Assembly (NCBI RefSeq): GCF_009900765.1
Contig: NZ_JAAABL010000015.1
Location: 1 to 64,000, forward strand
Reading direction: 5' to 3'
DNA: 64,000 nt
Origin: Rhodovarius lipocyclicus
GTDB taxonomy: Bacteria; Pseudomonadota; Alphaproteobacteria; Acetobacterales; Acetobacteraceae
The notes beneath the pieces were generated by a model. The model was not told where the DNA came from. It searched no databases and saw nothing but the letters and a program-made list of their open reading frames with translations. Of the stretch, positions 17,424 to 26,130 are shown piece after piece. The first letter of the stretch is position 1; each line of letters begins with the position of its first letter. The translations under genes were made by a program, and so were the position numbers.

Positions 17424-18701
17424 TTGCGGCTGGCAGAAGCGGTGACGGCGCAGACCCCCCTGGTGCAGCGCCTGCTGGATGGCGTGGCGCGGATCGGCGC
17501 CGACCCGCCGGGCATCACGCGCGATGCCTATGGCCCCGGCGAGAACCAGGCCCAGGCCCTGATCGCCGAGGCCGGCCAGGCCCTGGGCATGCAAGCCGGC
17601 ACCGACGCGGGCGCCAACCTGATCCTGACCTGGCCCGCCCGCGATCCCTCGGGCCCGCCCATCCTGATCGGCTCGCATCTGGACAGCGTGGTGCAGGGCG
17701 GGAATTTCGACGGCGCGGCGGGCGTCATCGCGGGCATCGGCGCGGTGGCAGCATTGCGGGCCGCGGGCATCGCGCCCCGGCGCGACATCCAGGTGCTGGC
17801 CCTGCGCTGCGAGGAAGCGGTGTGGTTCGGCCTGGGCCTGATCGGCAGCCGCTGCCTGCTGGGCCGCCTGCCGCCCGGTGCGCTGGAACTGCGCCACGCC
17901 CGCACCGGCCTGACACTGGCCGAGAGCATCGCCGCCTGCGGCGGAAACCCCGATCGCCTGCGCGCCAACACCCCCTTGCGGGACCCGCGCGGCATGGGCG
18001 CCTATCTGGAGGCCCATATCGAACAGGCGCCCCAGCTGGTCGAGGCCGGGGCGCCGCTGGCCGTCTGCCTGGCCAACCCCGGCAATCTGCGCCACCCCTT
18101 CATCCGCATCGCGGGTGAGGACGCGCACACCGGCCTGCCGCACCGCTTCCGGCGCGATGCCGCGCTGGCCGGGGCGGATCTGTCGCTGGCGTTGGAACGA
18201 TTGTGGCTGGCGGAGGAAGCGGCCGGCCGGCCCATGGCCGTCACCATCGGGCGCTTCTTCACCCCCACCGCGCGGCACAGCCTGACGGCGGTCTCCGGCG
18301 GGTTCGAGATGAGCCTGGACCTGCGCGCCTACAACGCCGCCCATCTGGCGGCGCTGGAGGGCGAATTGCACCGCATCGTGGCCGAGGTGGCGGCCCGGCG
18401 CGGCGTGACCATCGAACTGGGCGAACGCAGCGCCGCCGCCCCCGGCCCGATGGACCCCGCGCTGATCGAGGGCCTTTCGGCCGCCGCCGCCCGCTGTGGC
18501 CAGCCGGCCCCGCGCCTGAACAGCCCCGGCAGCCACGACGCCAACAATTTCGCGGCCAGCGGCGTGCCCACCGGCATGCTGCTGGTCCGCAACCGCAACG
18601 GCAGCCACAACCCGTTCGAGGCGATGGACACCCCGGACCTGATGGCCGCCATCGGCGTGCTGGCGGACTGGATCGCCGGCCTCAGTCCAGCACCAGGCTG
18701 A
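17424..18701 (+). CDS. M20-family Zn amidase/carbamoylase, TTG start
   Basis: A 425-residue amidohydrolase of the allantoate amidohydrolase / N-carbamoyl-L-amino-acid hydrolase group, a cytoplasmic enzyme splitting carbamoyl or amide groups. Metal and catalytic residues are visible: H85 and D87 (GSHLDS), D96 (NFDG), the E130-E131 pair (RCEEAVW), the GEDAHTG segment, and a C-terminal GSHNPFE histidine. The start is TTG at 17424. It fits the frame, gives family length, and has AGGAG at 17411-17415 eight bases upstream, with no nearby ATG. The 3' end overlaps the convergent Bug gene by 20 bases. Confidence 0.85.
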   Translation: MRLAEAVTAQTPLVQRLLDGVARIGADPPGITRDAYGPGENQAQALIAEAGQALGMQAGTDAGANLILTWPARDPSGPPILIGSHLDSVVQGGNFDGAAGVIAGIGAVAALRAAGIAPRRDIQVLALRCEEAVWFGLGLIGSRCLLGRLPPGALELRHARTGLTLAESIAACGGNPDRLRANTPLRDPRGMGAYLEAHIEQAPQLVEAGAPLAVCLANPGNLRHPFIRIAGEDAHTGLPHRFRRDAALAGADLSLALERLWLAEEAAGRPMAVTIGRFFTPTARHSLTAVSGGFEMSLDLRAYNAAHLAALEGELHRIVAEVAARRGVTIELGERSAAAPGPMDPALIEGLSAAAARCGQPAPRLNSPGSHDANNFAASGVPTGMLLVRNRNGSHNPFEAMDTPDLMAAIGVLADWIAGLSPAPG

Positions 18702-19650
18702 GGTCCCGCACCACCGCGCCATAGGCGTCGCGTTCCTGGCGTTGCAGGGCCAACAGCTCGGCGGGCGTGCCCGGCTCGGGCACCGCGCCCTGGGCGCGCA
18801 TCGCCTCGACGAAGCTGGGGGCCTGCGCCGCTTCCCGCACCGCGGCGTTCAGGCGGGCGATCACCGGTTCGGGCGTGCGGGCCGGGGCGTACATCGCCTG
18901 CCAAAGCCCCATGGGCAGGTCCAGCCCCTGTTCCTTCAGCGTGGGCACCTGCGGCAGCAGGGCCAGGCGTTCCGGCGCCACGCTGGCCAGCACCCGCACC
19001 CGCCCATCGCGAGAGGCCGCCTCGGCCGAGCCCGCGCCCAGCATCATCACATCCACCTGGCCCGCCGTGATGGATTGCAGCGCCGGGGCCATGCCGTTGA
19101 AGGGCACGTGCAGCATCTCGAACCCCTGGGCCTTGGCCAGGCGCAGCAGCGCCAGATGCGGCGTGCTGCCCACGCCCCAGCTGGCATAGGTGAACTGCCC
19201 GGGCGCGGCCTTGCTGGCCGCGGTCAGGCCCGGCAGGTCCCGGATGGTGGGATGGGCGGGGCCCAGCACCATCACGAAGGGAATGTTCGTGACCAGCGAA
19301 ACCGGGGCGAAATCGCGCTCCGGCTCATAGCCCGGCTGGCGGTAGACCAGCGGGTTGATGGATTGCGTGTCCACGATGCCGAGGAACAGCGTGTGCCCGT
19401 CCGGTGCCGAGCGCGCGGCGGCGGCGGCGCCGATGCAGCCCCCGGCGCCGGGCCGGTTCTCGATCACCACCGGCTGGCCCAGCACCGCCGAGAGCGGCAC
19501 CGACAGCGCGCGGGCCACGATGTCGTTCGTGCCGCCGGGCGGATAGCCGGAGATGATCCGCACCGGGCGGTCGGGATAGGCGGCCATGGCGGGCCCCGCC
19601 ATGAGCAGGGCCGGGGCCGCGAGAAGCGTGCGGCGGCGAAGAGGGATCAT
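18682..19650 (-). CDS. Bug-type (TctC) tripartite tricarboxylate binding protein
   Basis: A 322-residue periplasmic binding protein. The signal peptide is MIPLRRRTLLAAPALLMAGPAMAAYP, cleaved after AMA. The family core follows: DRPVRIISGYPPGGTNDIVARAL, PVVIENRPGAGGCIGAAAAA, DGHTLFLG, and FTYASWGVGSTPHLALLRL. Bug proteins are common orphans that capture carboxylates, nicotinate or other small acids; no TctA/TctB membrane partner is nearby. Its tail overlaps the M20 amidase tail on the other strand. Confidence 0.92.
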   Translation of the reverse strand: MIPLRRRTLLAAPALLMAGPAMAAYPDRPVRIISGYPPGGTNDIVARALSVPLSAVLGQPVVIENRPGAGGCIGAAAAARSAPDGHTLFLGIVDTQSINPLVYRQPGYEPERDFAPVSLVTNIPFVMVLGPAHPTIRDLPGLTAASKAAPGQFTYASWGVGSTPHLALLRLAKAQGFEMLHVPFNGMAPALQSITAGQVDVMMLGAGSAEAASRDGRVRVLASVAPERLALLPQVPTLKEQGLDLPMGLWQAMYAPARTPEPVIARLNAAVREAAQAPSFVEAMRAQGAVPEPGTPAELLALQRQERDAYGAVVRDLSLVLD

Positions 19651-19777
19651 GCGGGCATCCTGGGTGGGAGTTGCGCCGCGCGACCTGCGTTCCGGCCAGG
19701 GATCTGCGCCCCCGGTCCAACCCTGTGTGTTGTGGAAACCTTATACCGTATTCGGTGTGCGAAGAATGGCGAAAATA

Positions 19778-20773
19778 TCAGATGGCCACTTCCTCATGCG
19801 TCGGCGCATTGCTGCCGGGCTGCCAGCGCCGGAGGCTGGCGCGCGCGTCCTCCACCACGCGGGCGACGATGGCCCCCGCCGGCTCGATGCCGCCGATCAG
19901 CCCGGCGCCTTCGCCCGCGATCACCGCCGCGATGTCGAAATCCCCGGCCGCCCGGGCCGCGGCATAGTCGTCCGCCCCGGATTGCAGGTGCTGCATCAGC
20001 GCCCCCTCCCGCCCTTGCCAGCGATCGGCATGGGCATTGCGCAGCACCCGGCCAGTGAAGGGCGCGGGCCAGACGTTGCGGCGGGAGATATCGAACAGGA
20101 TGCCGCGCACCGTGTCCTCTCCCCGCGCGGCGGCGATGCGTTGCTTGGCGGCCGGGTGGCCCGCCGCTTCCTCGCTGGCGTAGAAGCGCGTGCCGAGCAG
20201 CACGCCCTGCGCCCCCAGCATCAGGGCCGCGGCCAGGCCTCGGCCATCGGCGATGCCGCCCGCCGCCACCACCGGCACGCGGGCGCCCACCGCATCGGCC
20301 ACCGCCGGCAGCAGCGGGAAGGTGGAGCAGGCGGCCCCATGCCCCCCGGCCTCCGTGCCCTGGGCCACGATGATGTCGGCGCCCTGGGCCACGGCGTCGC
20401 GCGCCATGGCGGCGGTCTGCACCTGGCAGATCGCCAGCGCGCCCGCCGCGTGGATGCGCGGGATGAAGGGCGCCGCATCCCCGAAGGAGAGCATGATGGC
20501 CGCCGGCCCGTATTCCAGCGCCACATCCAGCAGACGCGGCTGGCGCGCCAGGCTCCAGGTGATGAAGCCCACGCCGAAGCGTGTGCCGGCCATCGCGCCG
20601 GCCTCCCGCCGCAGCCAGGTTTCCTCGCCATAGCCGCCGCCCAGCAGGCCGAGCCCCCCGGCCTGCGACACCGCGCGCGCCAGCCGGGCATCGGCCACCA
20701 GGTCCATCGGCGCCAGCAGCACCGGGTGGCGGATGCCCAGCAGGCGGGTCAGGGGGGTCTCGAACGGGTCCAT
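19778..20773 (-). CDS. Nitronate monooxygenase (2-nitropropane dioxygenase family)
   Basis: A 331-residue FMN-dependent TIM-barrel enzyme that oxidises nitronates to carbonyl compounds and nitrite. Recognisable features: HPVLLAPMDLVADARLARAVSQAGGLGLLGGGYG at the start, VAQGTEAGGHG (flavin/catalytic loop), and PVVAAGGIADGRGLAAALMLGAQGVLLGTRF (phosphate-binding). The start at 20773 (MDPFETPL) has GGAG seven bases upstream; a longer version from 20803 is less likely. It is transcribed divergently from the LysR gene at 20892, with a LysR operator between them. The reductase and monooxygenase genes beyond LysR may form one catabolic regulon with it. Confidence 0.9.
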   Translation of the reverse strand: MDPFETPLTRLLGIRHPVLLAPMDLVADARLARAVSQAGGLGLLGGGYGEETWLRREAGAMAGTRFGVGFITWSLARQPRLLDVALEYGPAAIMLSFGDAAPFIPRIHAAGALAICQVQTAAMARDAVAQGADIIVAQGTEAGGHGAACSTFPLLPAVADAVGARVPVVAAGGIADGRGLAAALMLGAQGVLLGTRFYASEEAAGHPAAKQRIAAARGEDTVRGILFDISRRNVWPAPFTGRVLRNAHADRWQGREGALMQHLQSGADDYAAARAAGDFDIAAVIAGEGAGLIGGIEPAGAIVARVVEDARASLRRWQPGSNAPTHEEVAI

Positions 20774-20821
20774 GCGGCGCGCTCCGGCGGTGGCTGGCGG
20801 CAAGGTAGGGGGTGTCGATCT

Positions 20822-20844
20822 TCTGAAAAAATGAATTGTTCAGA
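20822..20844. promoter_or_regulatory. LysR operator TCTGAA-N11-TTCAGA
   Basis: Perfect six-base inverted repeat (TCTGAA at 20822-20827, TTCAGA at 20839-20844) separated by exactly 11 bases. This is the T-N11-A layout of LysR-family sites. It lies in the 118-base gap between the divergent nitronate monooxygenase and lysR genes. The spacer and flanks are AT-rich against a GC-rich background. Confidence 0.75.
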
Positions 20845-20891
20845 TCGGAGTCATCGTTGATGGTGATGGCCTGAGCCCCGGGAGCCCGCCC

Positions 20892-21764
20892 ATGATGGAT
20901 GCCGACACGCTGCTGACCTTCGCCGCCGTGGCCCGCGCGGGCGGCATCACCCGTGCCGCGCAGGTGCTGAACACCGTGCAGTCCAACGTCACGGCCAAGG
21001 TGAAGCAGCTGGAGGAGGAGCTGGGCGTGCCCCTGTTCCAGCGCCACAGCCGGGGCGTGACGCTGACCCCCGCCGGGGCCCAGCTGCTGCCCTATGCCGA
21101 CCGCATCGGCCATCTGCTGGCCGAGGCCCGGCGCGCCGCCACCGACGCCCCGGAACCGGCGGGCGAGCTGTGCATCGGCTCCATGGAAACCACCGCCGCG
21201 CTGCGCCTGCCGCCCATCCTGCGCGCCTATGCCGGCGCATGCCCGGGGGTGGACGTGATCCTGCAGACCGGCACCAGCCAGGCCCTGACGCGGGAGGTGC
21301 TGGACCGCCGCCTGGAAGGCGCCCTGGTCGCGGGCCCGGTGGACCACCCGGACCTGCTGGCCACCCCGGTGGTCGAGGAGGAGCTGGTGCTGGTCACCGC
21401 CCCCTGGGTCTCGCGCCCCGAAATGCTGGGGGAGGCGCCGGTGAAGATCCTGGTCTTCCGCGCCGGCTGTTCCTATCGCGCCCGGCTGGAGGCGCTGCTG
21501 ACCGGCCTGCGCATCCCCACCCTGCGCCGGCTGGAGCTGGGCACGCTGGAGGGCATCATCGGCTGCGTGGCCGCGGGGCTGGGCGTGACGCTGCTGCCCC
21601 GCGCGGTGGTGGCCGCCCAGGCCCAGGCCGGGCTGGTGGCGCTGCACGCCCTGCCGCCGCCCGGCGAGGCGCGGGTGAGCACCATGTTCATCCGCCGGCG
21701 GGACGGCTTTGCCTCTCATGCGCTGACACGTTTTCTGGAATGCTGTCTGACATCAAATGGCTGA
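20892..21764 (+). CDS. LysR-family regulator
   Basis: A 290-residue LysR-type regulator. The N-terminal winged helix-turn-helix (DADTLLTFAAVARAGGITRAAQVLNTVQSNVTAKVKQLEEELGVPLFQRHSRG) covers residues 3-58. The effector-binding domain runs from about 90 to 290 with the alternating lobes ELCIGSMETTAALRLPPIL and GIIGCVAAGLGVTLLPRAVV. The operator at 20822-20844 is 48 bases upstream, matching self-regulation and control of the divergent gene. Co-inducer unknown. Confidence 0.93.
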   Translation: MMDADTLLTFAAVARAGGITRAAQVLNTVQSNVTAKVKQLEEELGVPLFQRHSRGVTLTPAGAQLLPYADRIGHLLAEARRAATDAPEPAGELCIGSMETTAALRLPPILRAYAGACPGVDVILQTGTSQALTREVLDRRLEGALVAGPVDHPDLLATPVVEEELVLVTAPWVSRPEMLGEAPVKILVFRAGCSYRARLEALLTGLRIPTLRRLELGTLEGIIGCVAAGLGVTLLPRAVVAAQAQAGLVALHALPPPGEARVSTMFIRRRDGFASHALTRFLECCLTSNG

Positions 21765-21812
21765 GCGCGATTTCGCGCTATGCTGCGCGCCGCGAACACG
21801 AAGGGACATGCC

Positions 21813-22367
21813 ATGTCGCAGTTCAAGGTCGGCTATCTGGTCGGCAGCCTCGCCACCGCCTCCATCAACCGCAAGCTGGCCAAGGCGCTGGTGAAGCTGG
21901 CCCCCGCAGGGCTCTCGCTCACCGAGATCCCGATCCGGGACCTGCCGCTCTACAGCTATGACTACGACGCCGATTTCCCCGCCGTGGCCAAGGCCTTCAA
22001 GGCGGCGCTGGCGGCCTGCGACGCGCTGATCTTCGTCACGCCGGAATACAACCGCTCCATCCCCGGCGGGCTGAAGAACGCGATCGACTGGGGTTCCCGG
22101 CCCTATGGCACCAACTCCTTCACCGGCAAGCCGACGGCGGTGCTGGGCACCTCGCCGGGCACCATCGGCACGGCCCTGTCGCAGCGCGACCTGCGGGCGG
22201 TGCTGAATTTCTGCGGCGCGCCGCAGCTGTTGCAGCCGGAGGTCTATCTGCACTTCACCCCGGGCCTGATCGACGATGAGGGCGAAGTGACCGTGGACGG
22301 CACCAAGCAGTTCCTGGCCAAGTTCATGACCACCTTCGAGGCCTTCGTGGTCAAGACTCTGGGTTGA
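21813..22367 (+). CDS. NADPH-dependent FMN reductase
   Basis: A 184-residue flavodoxin-fold reductase (chromate-reductase/ArsH-like family). Visible: VGYLVGSLATASINRKLAKAL (FMN phosphate loop), DALIFVTPEYNRSIPGGLKNAIDWGSRP (the conserved PEYN-x-S-x-PG-x-LKNAID motif), and GKPTAVLGTSPG. The start at 21813 follows an AAGGGA sequence. It probably supplies reduced FMN to the flavin-dependent monooxygenase at 23182 in the same direction. Alternatively it acts as a quinone or azo reductase. Confidence 0.9.
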   Translation: MSQFKVGYLVGSLATASINRKLAKALVKLAPAGLSLTEIPIRDLPLYSYDYDADFPAVAKAFKAALAACDALIFVTPEYNRSIPGGLKNAIDWGSRPYGTNSFTGKPTAVLGTSPGTIGTALSQRDLRAVLNFCGAPQLLQPEVYLHFTPGLIDDEGEVTVDGTKQFLAKFMTTFEAFVVKTLG

Positions 22368-22381
22368 GGTCTGGGGGCCTG

Positions 22382-23137
22382 ATGGACGCGCGCTGGCAGT
22401 ATATGGAGGGGCAGCTGCGCCCCGGCTTCCCCGCGCTGTTCGAGGCCTTCGCCGCCGAATCCGGGGCCGTGGCGGGTGAGTTCGACATCCCCTACGGCCC
22501 CCACCCCCGCATGGTGTTCGACGGGTTCCGCGCTGCCCGCAGCCAGGCGCTGCTGGTGTGGTTCCACGCGGGCTACTGGCAATCCCGCGACAAGGCGGGC
22601 TTCCGCTTCCTGGCGCCGCCGCTGCTGGCGGCAGGGTATGATGTGGCGTTGGCGAACTACCCGCTGTGCCCTGAGGCCACGATGCCAGAACTGTTGGCCG
22701 CCACCCGCGCCGCCATCCCGGCCATTCTGGGCTGGGCCGGGCGGGACAGCCTGATCGCGGCCGGGCATTCGGCGGGCGGGCATATCGTGGCGGAGCTGGC
22801 CCTGGCCGGCGTGCCGGGCATCGCGGCGATCGCGGCGTTTTCCGGGATCTATGACCTGGTGCCGCTGGTGGGCATTCCCTTGAACGACAGGCTGGGGCTG
22901 ACGGAGGAGACGGCGCGGGACCTCTCGCCGATCCATCGCGTCCGGGCGGGGCTGCCGCCCGCGCTGTTCGCGGTGGGGGGCGCGGAAACCCCGGCCTTCC
23001 TGGAGCAGAACGCGGCCATGGCCGCGGCCTGGGCGGCGGCGGGCAACCGGGCCGCGCGGCATGAGGAAGCGGGGGCGGATCACTTCACCCTGCTCAGGGC
23101 GCTGCCTGCGATGTTGGCGCTGACCCCTTCCGGCTGA
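22382..23137 (+). CDS. Alpha/beta hydrolase (arylformamidase/BD-FAE-like)
   Basis: A 251-residue cytoplasmic serine hydrolase. The oxyanion-hole segment is FHAGYWQ (61-67), in place of the HGGYW of arylformamidases. The nucleophile is S130 in GHSAGG, and the likely acid/base pair is the C-terminal GADHF histidine with an upstream Asp. It starts 14 bases after the flavin reductase with GGGGG as a weak Shine-Dalgarno. Possibly it cleaves an ester or formamide made by the neighbouring monooxygenase. Confidence 0.82.
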   Translation: MDARWQYMEGQLRPGFPALFEAFAAESGAVAGEFDIPYGPHPRMVFDGFRAARSQALLVWFHAGYWQSRDKAGFRFLAPPLLAAGYDVALANYPLCPEATMPELLAATRAAIPAILGWAGRDSLIAAGHSAGGHIVAELALAGVPGIAAIAAFSGIYDLVPLVGIPLNDRLGLTEETARDLSPIHRVRAGLPPALFAVGGAETPAFLEQNAAMAAAWAAAGNRAARHEEAGADHFTLLRALPAMLALTPSG

Positions 23138-23181
23138 TCCCCTCGCACCGCAGAATATTGTGCGACGAGAAGGAGATGCCC

Positions 23182-24510
23182 ATGCCCCCGCAAATGATCC
23201 TGGCCGTGATGGCCAGCGGCCCGGGCTCTCACGTCGCTTCCTGGCTGCATCCCGCAACGCAAGCCGATGCCGGCATCGACATCCGCAACCACATGCGCGT
23301 GGCACAGCTGGCCGAGGCCGGCCTTTTCCACCTGTATTTCGTCGCCGACACCCCCGCCGCGCGCACCAGCAACCTCGAAGCCTACAGCCGCATGCCGCTG
23401 TTCATGAACCAGCTGGAGCCGATCACGCTGCTCTCGGCGCTCTCCGCCGTGACCAGCCGCATCGGCCTGGGCGGCACGGCCAGCACCAGCTTCTATGAAC
23501 CCTACAACCTGGCCCGCCTGTTCGCCTCGCTGGACCATATGAGCCACGGCCGCGCGGCCTGGAACATCGTCACCTCCGCCAACGACTTCGCCGCCCGCAA
23601 TTTCGGCCAGGACAAGCTGGCCCCCCATGGCGAGCGCTACGAACGCGCCACCGAGTTCACCGAGCTGATGCTGAAGCTGTGGGACAGCTGGGAGGACGAC
23701 GCCTTCATCAACGACCGTGCGCGGGGCCTGACCTTCGAGCCCGCGAAGCAGCACGCGGTGGACCATGACGGCAAGCACTACCGCCTGCACGGCGCGCTGA
23801 ACCTGCAACGCTCGCCGCAGGGCCGGCCGGTGATCATCCAGGCCGGGGCGTCCGACACCGGCATGGATTTCGCGGCCCGCTTCGCCGAGCTGGTCTTCGG
23901 CGCCAATGCCACGGCGGCCGAAAGCCGCGCCTTCTACGACCAGTTGAAAGCCCGCCTGCCGAAATTCGGCCGCTCCACGGCGGATATGCGCCTGCTGGCC
24001 GGCATGCCCACCATCGTCGCCGAAACCGAGCAGGAAGCCGAGGACCAGTTCCAGACCCTGCAGGCGCTGATCCAGCCCATGGTCGGGCGCATGCGCCTGG
24101 GCATGGACCTGGAGGCCGACCTGTCCGACCTGCCGCTCGATGAGCCGGTGCCGGAGGAGCTGATCCCGTCCTCCGCCAACCTGCACAAGAAGTTCTTCGA
24201 CAGCATCGTCCACATGATCCGGGTGGAGAAGCTGACGCTGCGCCAGATGTACATGCGCTATGAGCGCGGGCGCAGCACCATCCGCGGCAACCCCGCGCGC
24301 ATCGCCGATATCCTGGAGGAATGGTTCAAGGCCGGGGCCTGCGACGGCTTCATGCTGACCTTCCCGCTGCTGGAGGAAGGGCTGGGCGTGTTCGTGCGGC
24401 AGGTGGTGCCGGAACTGCAACGCCGGGGGCTGTTCCGCACCGAGGCCCCCGAAAGCACGCTGCGCACCCAGCTGGGGCTGGCCAGGCCGAAGCATCCGGC
24501 GGCGGCGTAA
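23182..24510 (+). CDS. LLM-class flavin-dependent monooxygenase (NtaA/SnaA/DszA type)
   Basis: A 442-residue TIM-barrel monooxygenase that needs reduced FMN from a separate reductase. Characteristic parts: VAQLAEAGLFHLYFVADTP, LEPITLLSALSAVTSRIGLGGTASTSFYEPYNLARLFASLDHMSHGRAAWNIVTS, NFG..PHGERYERATEF, RPVIIQAGASDTGMDFAA, and ADILEEWFKAGACDGFML near the end. The start at 23182 has AAGGAG six bases upstream; a TTG at 23158 and an ATG at 23176 are also in frame but spaced worse. It likely forms a two-component system with the reductase at 21813. Substrates of this group include aminopolycarboxylates, sulfur heterocycles and alkanesulfonates; which applies here is unknown. Confidence 0.9.
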   Translation: MPPQMILAVMASGPGSHVASWLHPATQADAGIDIRNHMRVAQLAEAGLFHLYFVADTPAARTSNLEAYSRMPLFMNQLEPITLLSALSAVTSRIGLGGTASTSFYEPYNLARLFASLDHMSHGRAAWNIVTSANDFAARNFGQDKLAPHGERYERATEFTELMLKLWDSWEDDAFINDRARGLTFEPAKQHAVDHDGKHYRLHGALNLQRSPQGRPVIIQAGASDTGMDFAARFAELVFGANATAAESRAFYDQLKARLPKFGRSTADMRLLAGMPTIVAETEQEAEDQFQTLQALIQPMVGRMRLGMDLEADLSDLPLDEPVPEELIPSSANLHKKFFDSIVHMIRVEKLTLRQMYMRYERGRSTIRGNPARIADILEEWFKAGACDGFMLTFPLLEEGLGVFVRQVVPELQRRGLFRTEAPESTLRTQLGLARPKHPAAA

Positions 24511-24541
24511 GGCCGAGGGGCTCTGCCCCCAGGGGCGCAAA

Positions 24542-24752
24542 GACCGAGGGGCTCTGCCCCTCGGGCACCCCGCCAAAGGCCGAAAGGCCCTTGGAACCCA
24601 TCCGTCTGGCACTTTGTCCTGGCAGGCCGGGTGCCAATTATATGATAAAAATCAATGGGAAACACCTTCCCGAGGCCAGCGCCAAACTGATGGGGTCCAG
24701 GGGCCTTTCGGCTCCTGGCGGGGGAGCCCGAGGGGGCAGAGCCCCCTCGGTC
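24542..24752. repeat. Long imperfect inverted repeat element
   Basis: Fills most of the 414-base gap between the monooxygenase and rplY. The left arm (24542-24611) and right arm (24680-24752) are about 70 bases each and pair at roughly four of five positions. Both contain a GAGGGG-CTCTG-CCCCTC core that is itself a hairpin. The 68-base centre is AT-richer (around 24638-24660). A shorter copy of the core lies at 24514-24532. No reading frame in it looks coding. It may be a REP/MITE-like mobile repeat that also acts as terminator. Bases 24753-24924 presumably carry the rplY promoter; I see no convincing -35/-10 pair. Confidence 0.75.
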
Positions 24753-24924
24753 CTTTACGTCCTTCGGGGGGCAGCACATCCTCGGTCATTCCGGTGCTCC
24801 CACCCATGCGCGATCCCAGGTTGCGCCTGGGCTTTTCCCCCGCTAAACCCGCCCCGCGCCGGCACCCCTGGAGGCCGGCGCAGCCGTTTCAACACGGCTA
24901 CACCCAAAATAAGGAGCTACCGCA

Positions 24925-25554
24925 ATGATCCAAACCATCAGGATCGAGGCTGCGGCGCGCGAGCGGGCTGGTAAGGGGGCGGCGCGTGCGACCCGGCGTG
25001 AGGGCTTTGTGCCCGGTGTGATTTATGGCGCGAAGAAGACGGCGAATCTGATTCAGATCGACCCGCGCGTCATCATGAAGGAACTGCACAAGGGCACCTG
25101 GCAGTCCCATCTGTATGAAGTGGTCGTCGAGGGTGGCGAGACGGAGACCGTGCTGATGCGCGAGATCCAGTTCCACCCCGTGAGCGACCGCCCCATCCAT
25201 GTGGACTTCCAGCGCCTGTCCCCGGGTGCCCGCGTGAAGATGCGCGTGCCGGTGCACTTCCTGAACGAAGAGACCTGCCCGGGCCTGAAGGCCGGCGGCA
25301 CCCTGAACGTCGTGCGCCGCGCGCTCGAAGTGCTGGTCGCCCCGGATGCCGTGCCCGAGATCTTCGAGATCGACCTGGCGAACGCCCAGATCGGCGACAG
25401 CCTGCGCTGGTCCGCCGTGAAGGACCAGTTCGGCGCCAAGGCCGTGATCGAGCGCGACTTCGTGGTGGCGACCATCGCCGCCCCGATCGTCGAGGAGATC
25501 GTGGCCCCGCAGGCCGCCGCCCCCGCCAAGGGCAAGGGCAAGGGCAAGAAGTAA
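24925..25554 (+). CDS. rplY: 50S ribosomal protein L25/TL5 (Ctc form)
   Basis: A 209-residue 5S-rRNA-binding ribosomal protein of the long two-domain Ctc type. The RNA-binding domain (residues 1-95) includes AAARERAGKGAARATRREGFVPGVIYG and FHPVSDRPIHVDFQRL. The C-terminal beta domain starts at VKMRVPVHF. The tail is a Lys/Gly-rich GKGKGKGKK stretch. The start has AAGGAG 8 bases upstream (24911-24916). It sits 3 bases before pth, the usual partner. Confidence 0.97.
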   Translation: MIQTIRIEAAARERAGKGAARATRREGFVPGVIYGAKKTANLIQIDPRVIMKELHKGTWQSHLYEVVVEGGETETVLMREIQFHPVSDRPIHVDFQRLSPGARVKMRVPVHFLNEETCPGLKAGGTLNVVRRALEVLVAPDAVPEIFEIDLANAQIGDSLRWSAVKDQFGAKAVIERDFVVATIAAPIVEEIVAPQAAAPAKGKGKGKK

Positions 25555-25557
25555 GCC

Positions 25558-26130
25558 ATGCTGCTTTGGGTCGGGCTCGGTAATCCCGGCCCAGAGCACG
25601 CGCGCCAGCGCCATAACATCGGTTTCATGGCGCTGGATGCGCTGGCCTCGCGCCATCGCTTTCCGGCCTGGCGCCGCCAGTTCAAGGGCGAGGCCACGCT
25701 GGGCCAGATCGGCCAGCAGCGCGTGCTGCTGCTGAAGCCCCACACCTACATGAATCTGTCTGGCGATGCCGTGCAGGCCGCCGCCAGTTTCCACAAGATC
25801 CGCCCCGAAGCCATCTGGGCCTTCCACGATGAGCTGGACCTGGCGCCGGGCAAGCTGCGCGTGAAGCGCGGCGGCGGCACCGCCGGCCACAATGGGCTGC
25901 GGGACATGCAGCGCGCGCTCGGCAGCGCCGATTTCTGGCGCGTGCGCCTTGGCATCGGGCACCCAGGCGACAAGGGCCGCGTGACCGGGCATGTTCTGGG
26001 CAACTTCGCCAAGGACGAGGGCTGGGTCACCCCGCTGCTGGATGCCGTGGCGGATGCCGCCGGCCTGCTCGCCGAGGGCAAGCCCGAGGATTTCATGACG
26101 CGCGTGGCGTTGCTGACACAGGAGCGGTGA
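25558..26130 (+). CDS. pth: Peptidyl-tRNA hydrolase
   Basis: A 190-residue esterase that frees tRNA from stalled peptidyl-tRNA. Active-site residues: N9 in GLGNPG, H19 in RHNIGF, the LKPHTYMNLSG segment, FHDELDL (Asp), and GGGTAGHNGLR. Normal length. Transcribed with rplY; its stop shares a base with the next ATG (TGATG at 26128-26132). Confidence 0.98.
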   Translation: MLLWVGLGNPGPEHARQRHNIGFMALDALASRHRFPAWRRQFKGEATLGQIGQQRVLLLKPHTYMNLSGDAVQAAASFHKIRPEAIWAFHDELDLAPGKLRVKRGGGTAGHNGLRDMQRALGSADFWRVRLGIGHPGDKGRVTGHVLGNFAKDEGWVTPLLDAVADAAGLLAEGKPEDFMTRVALLTQER

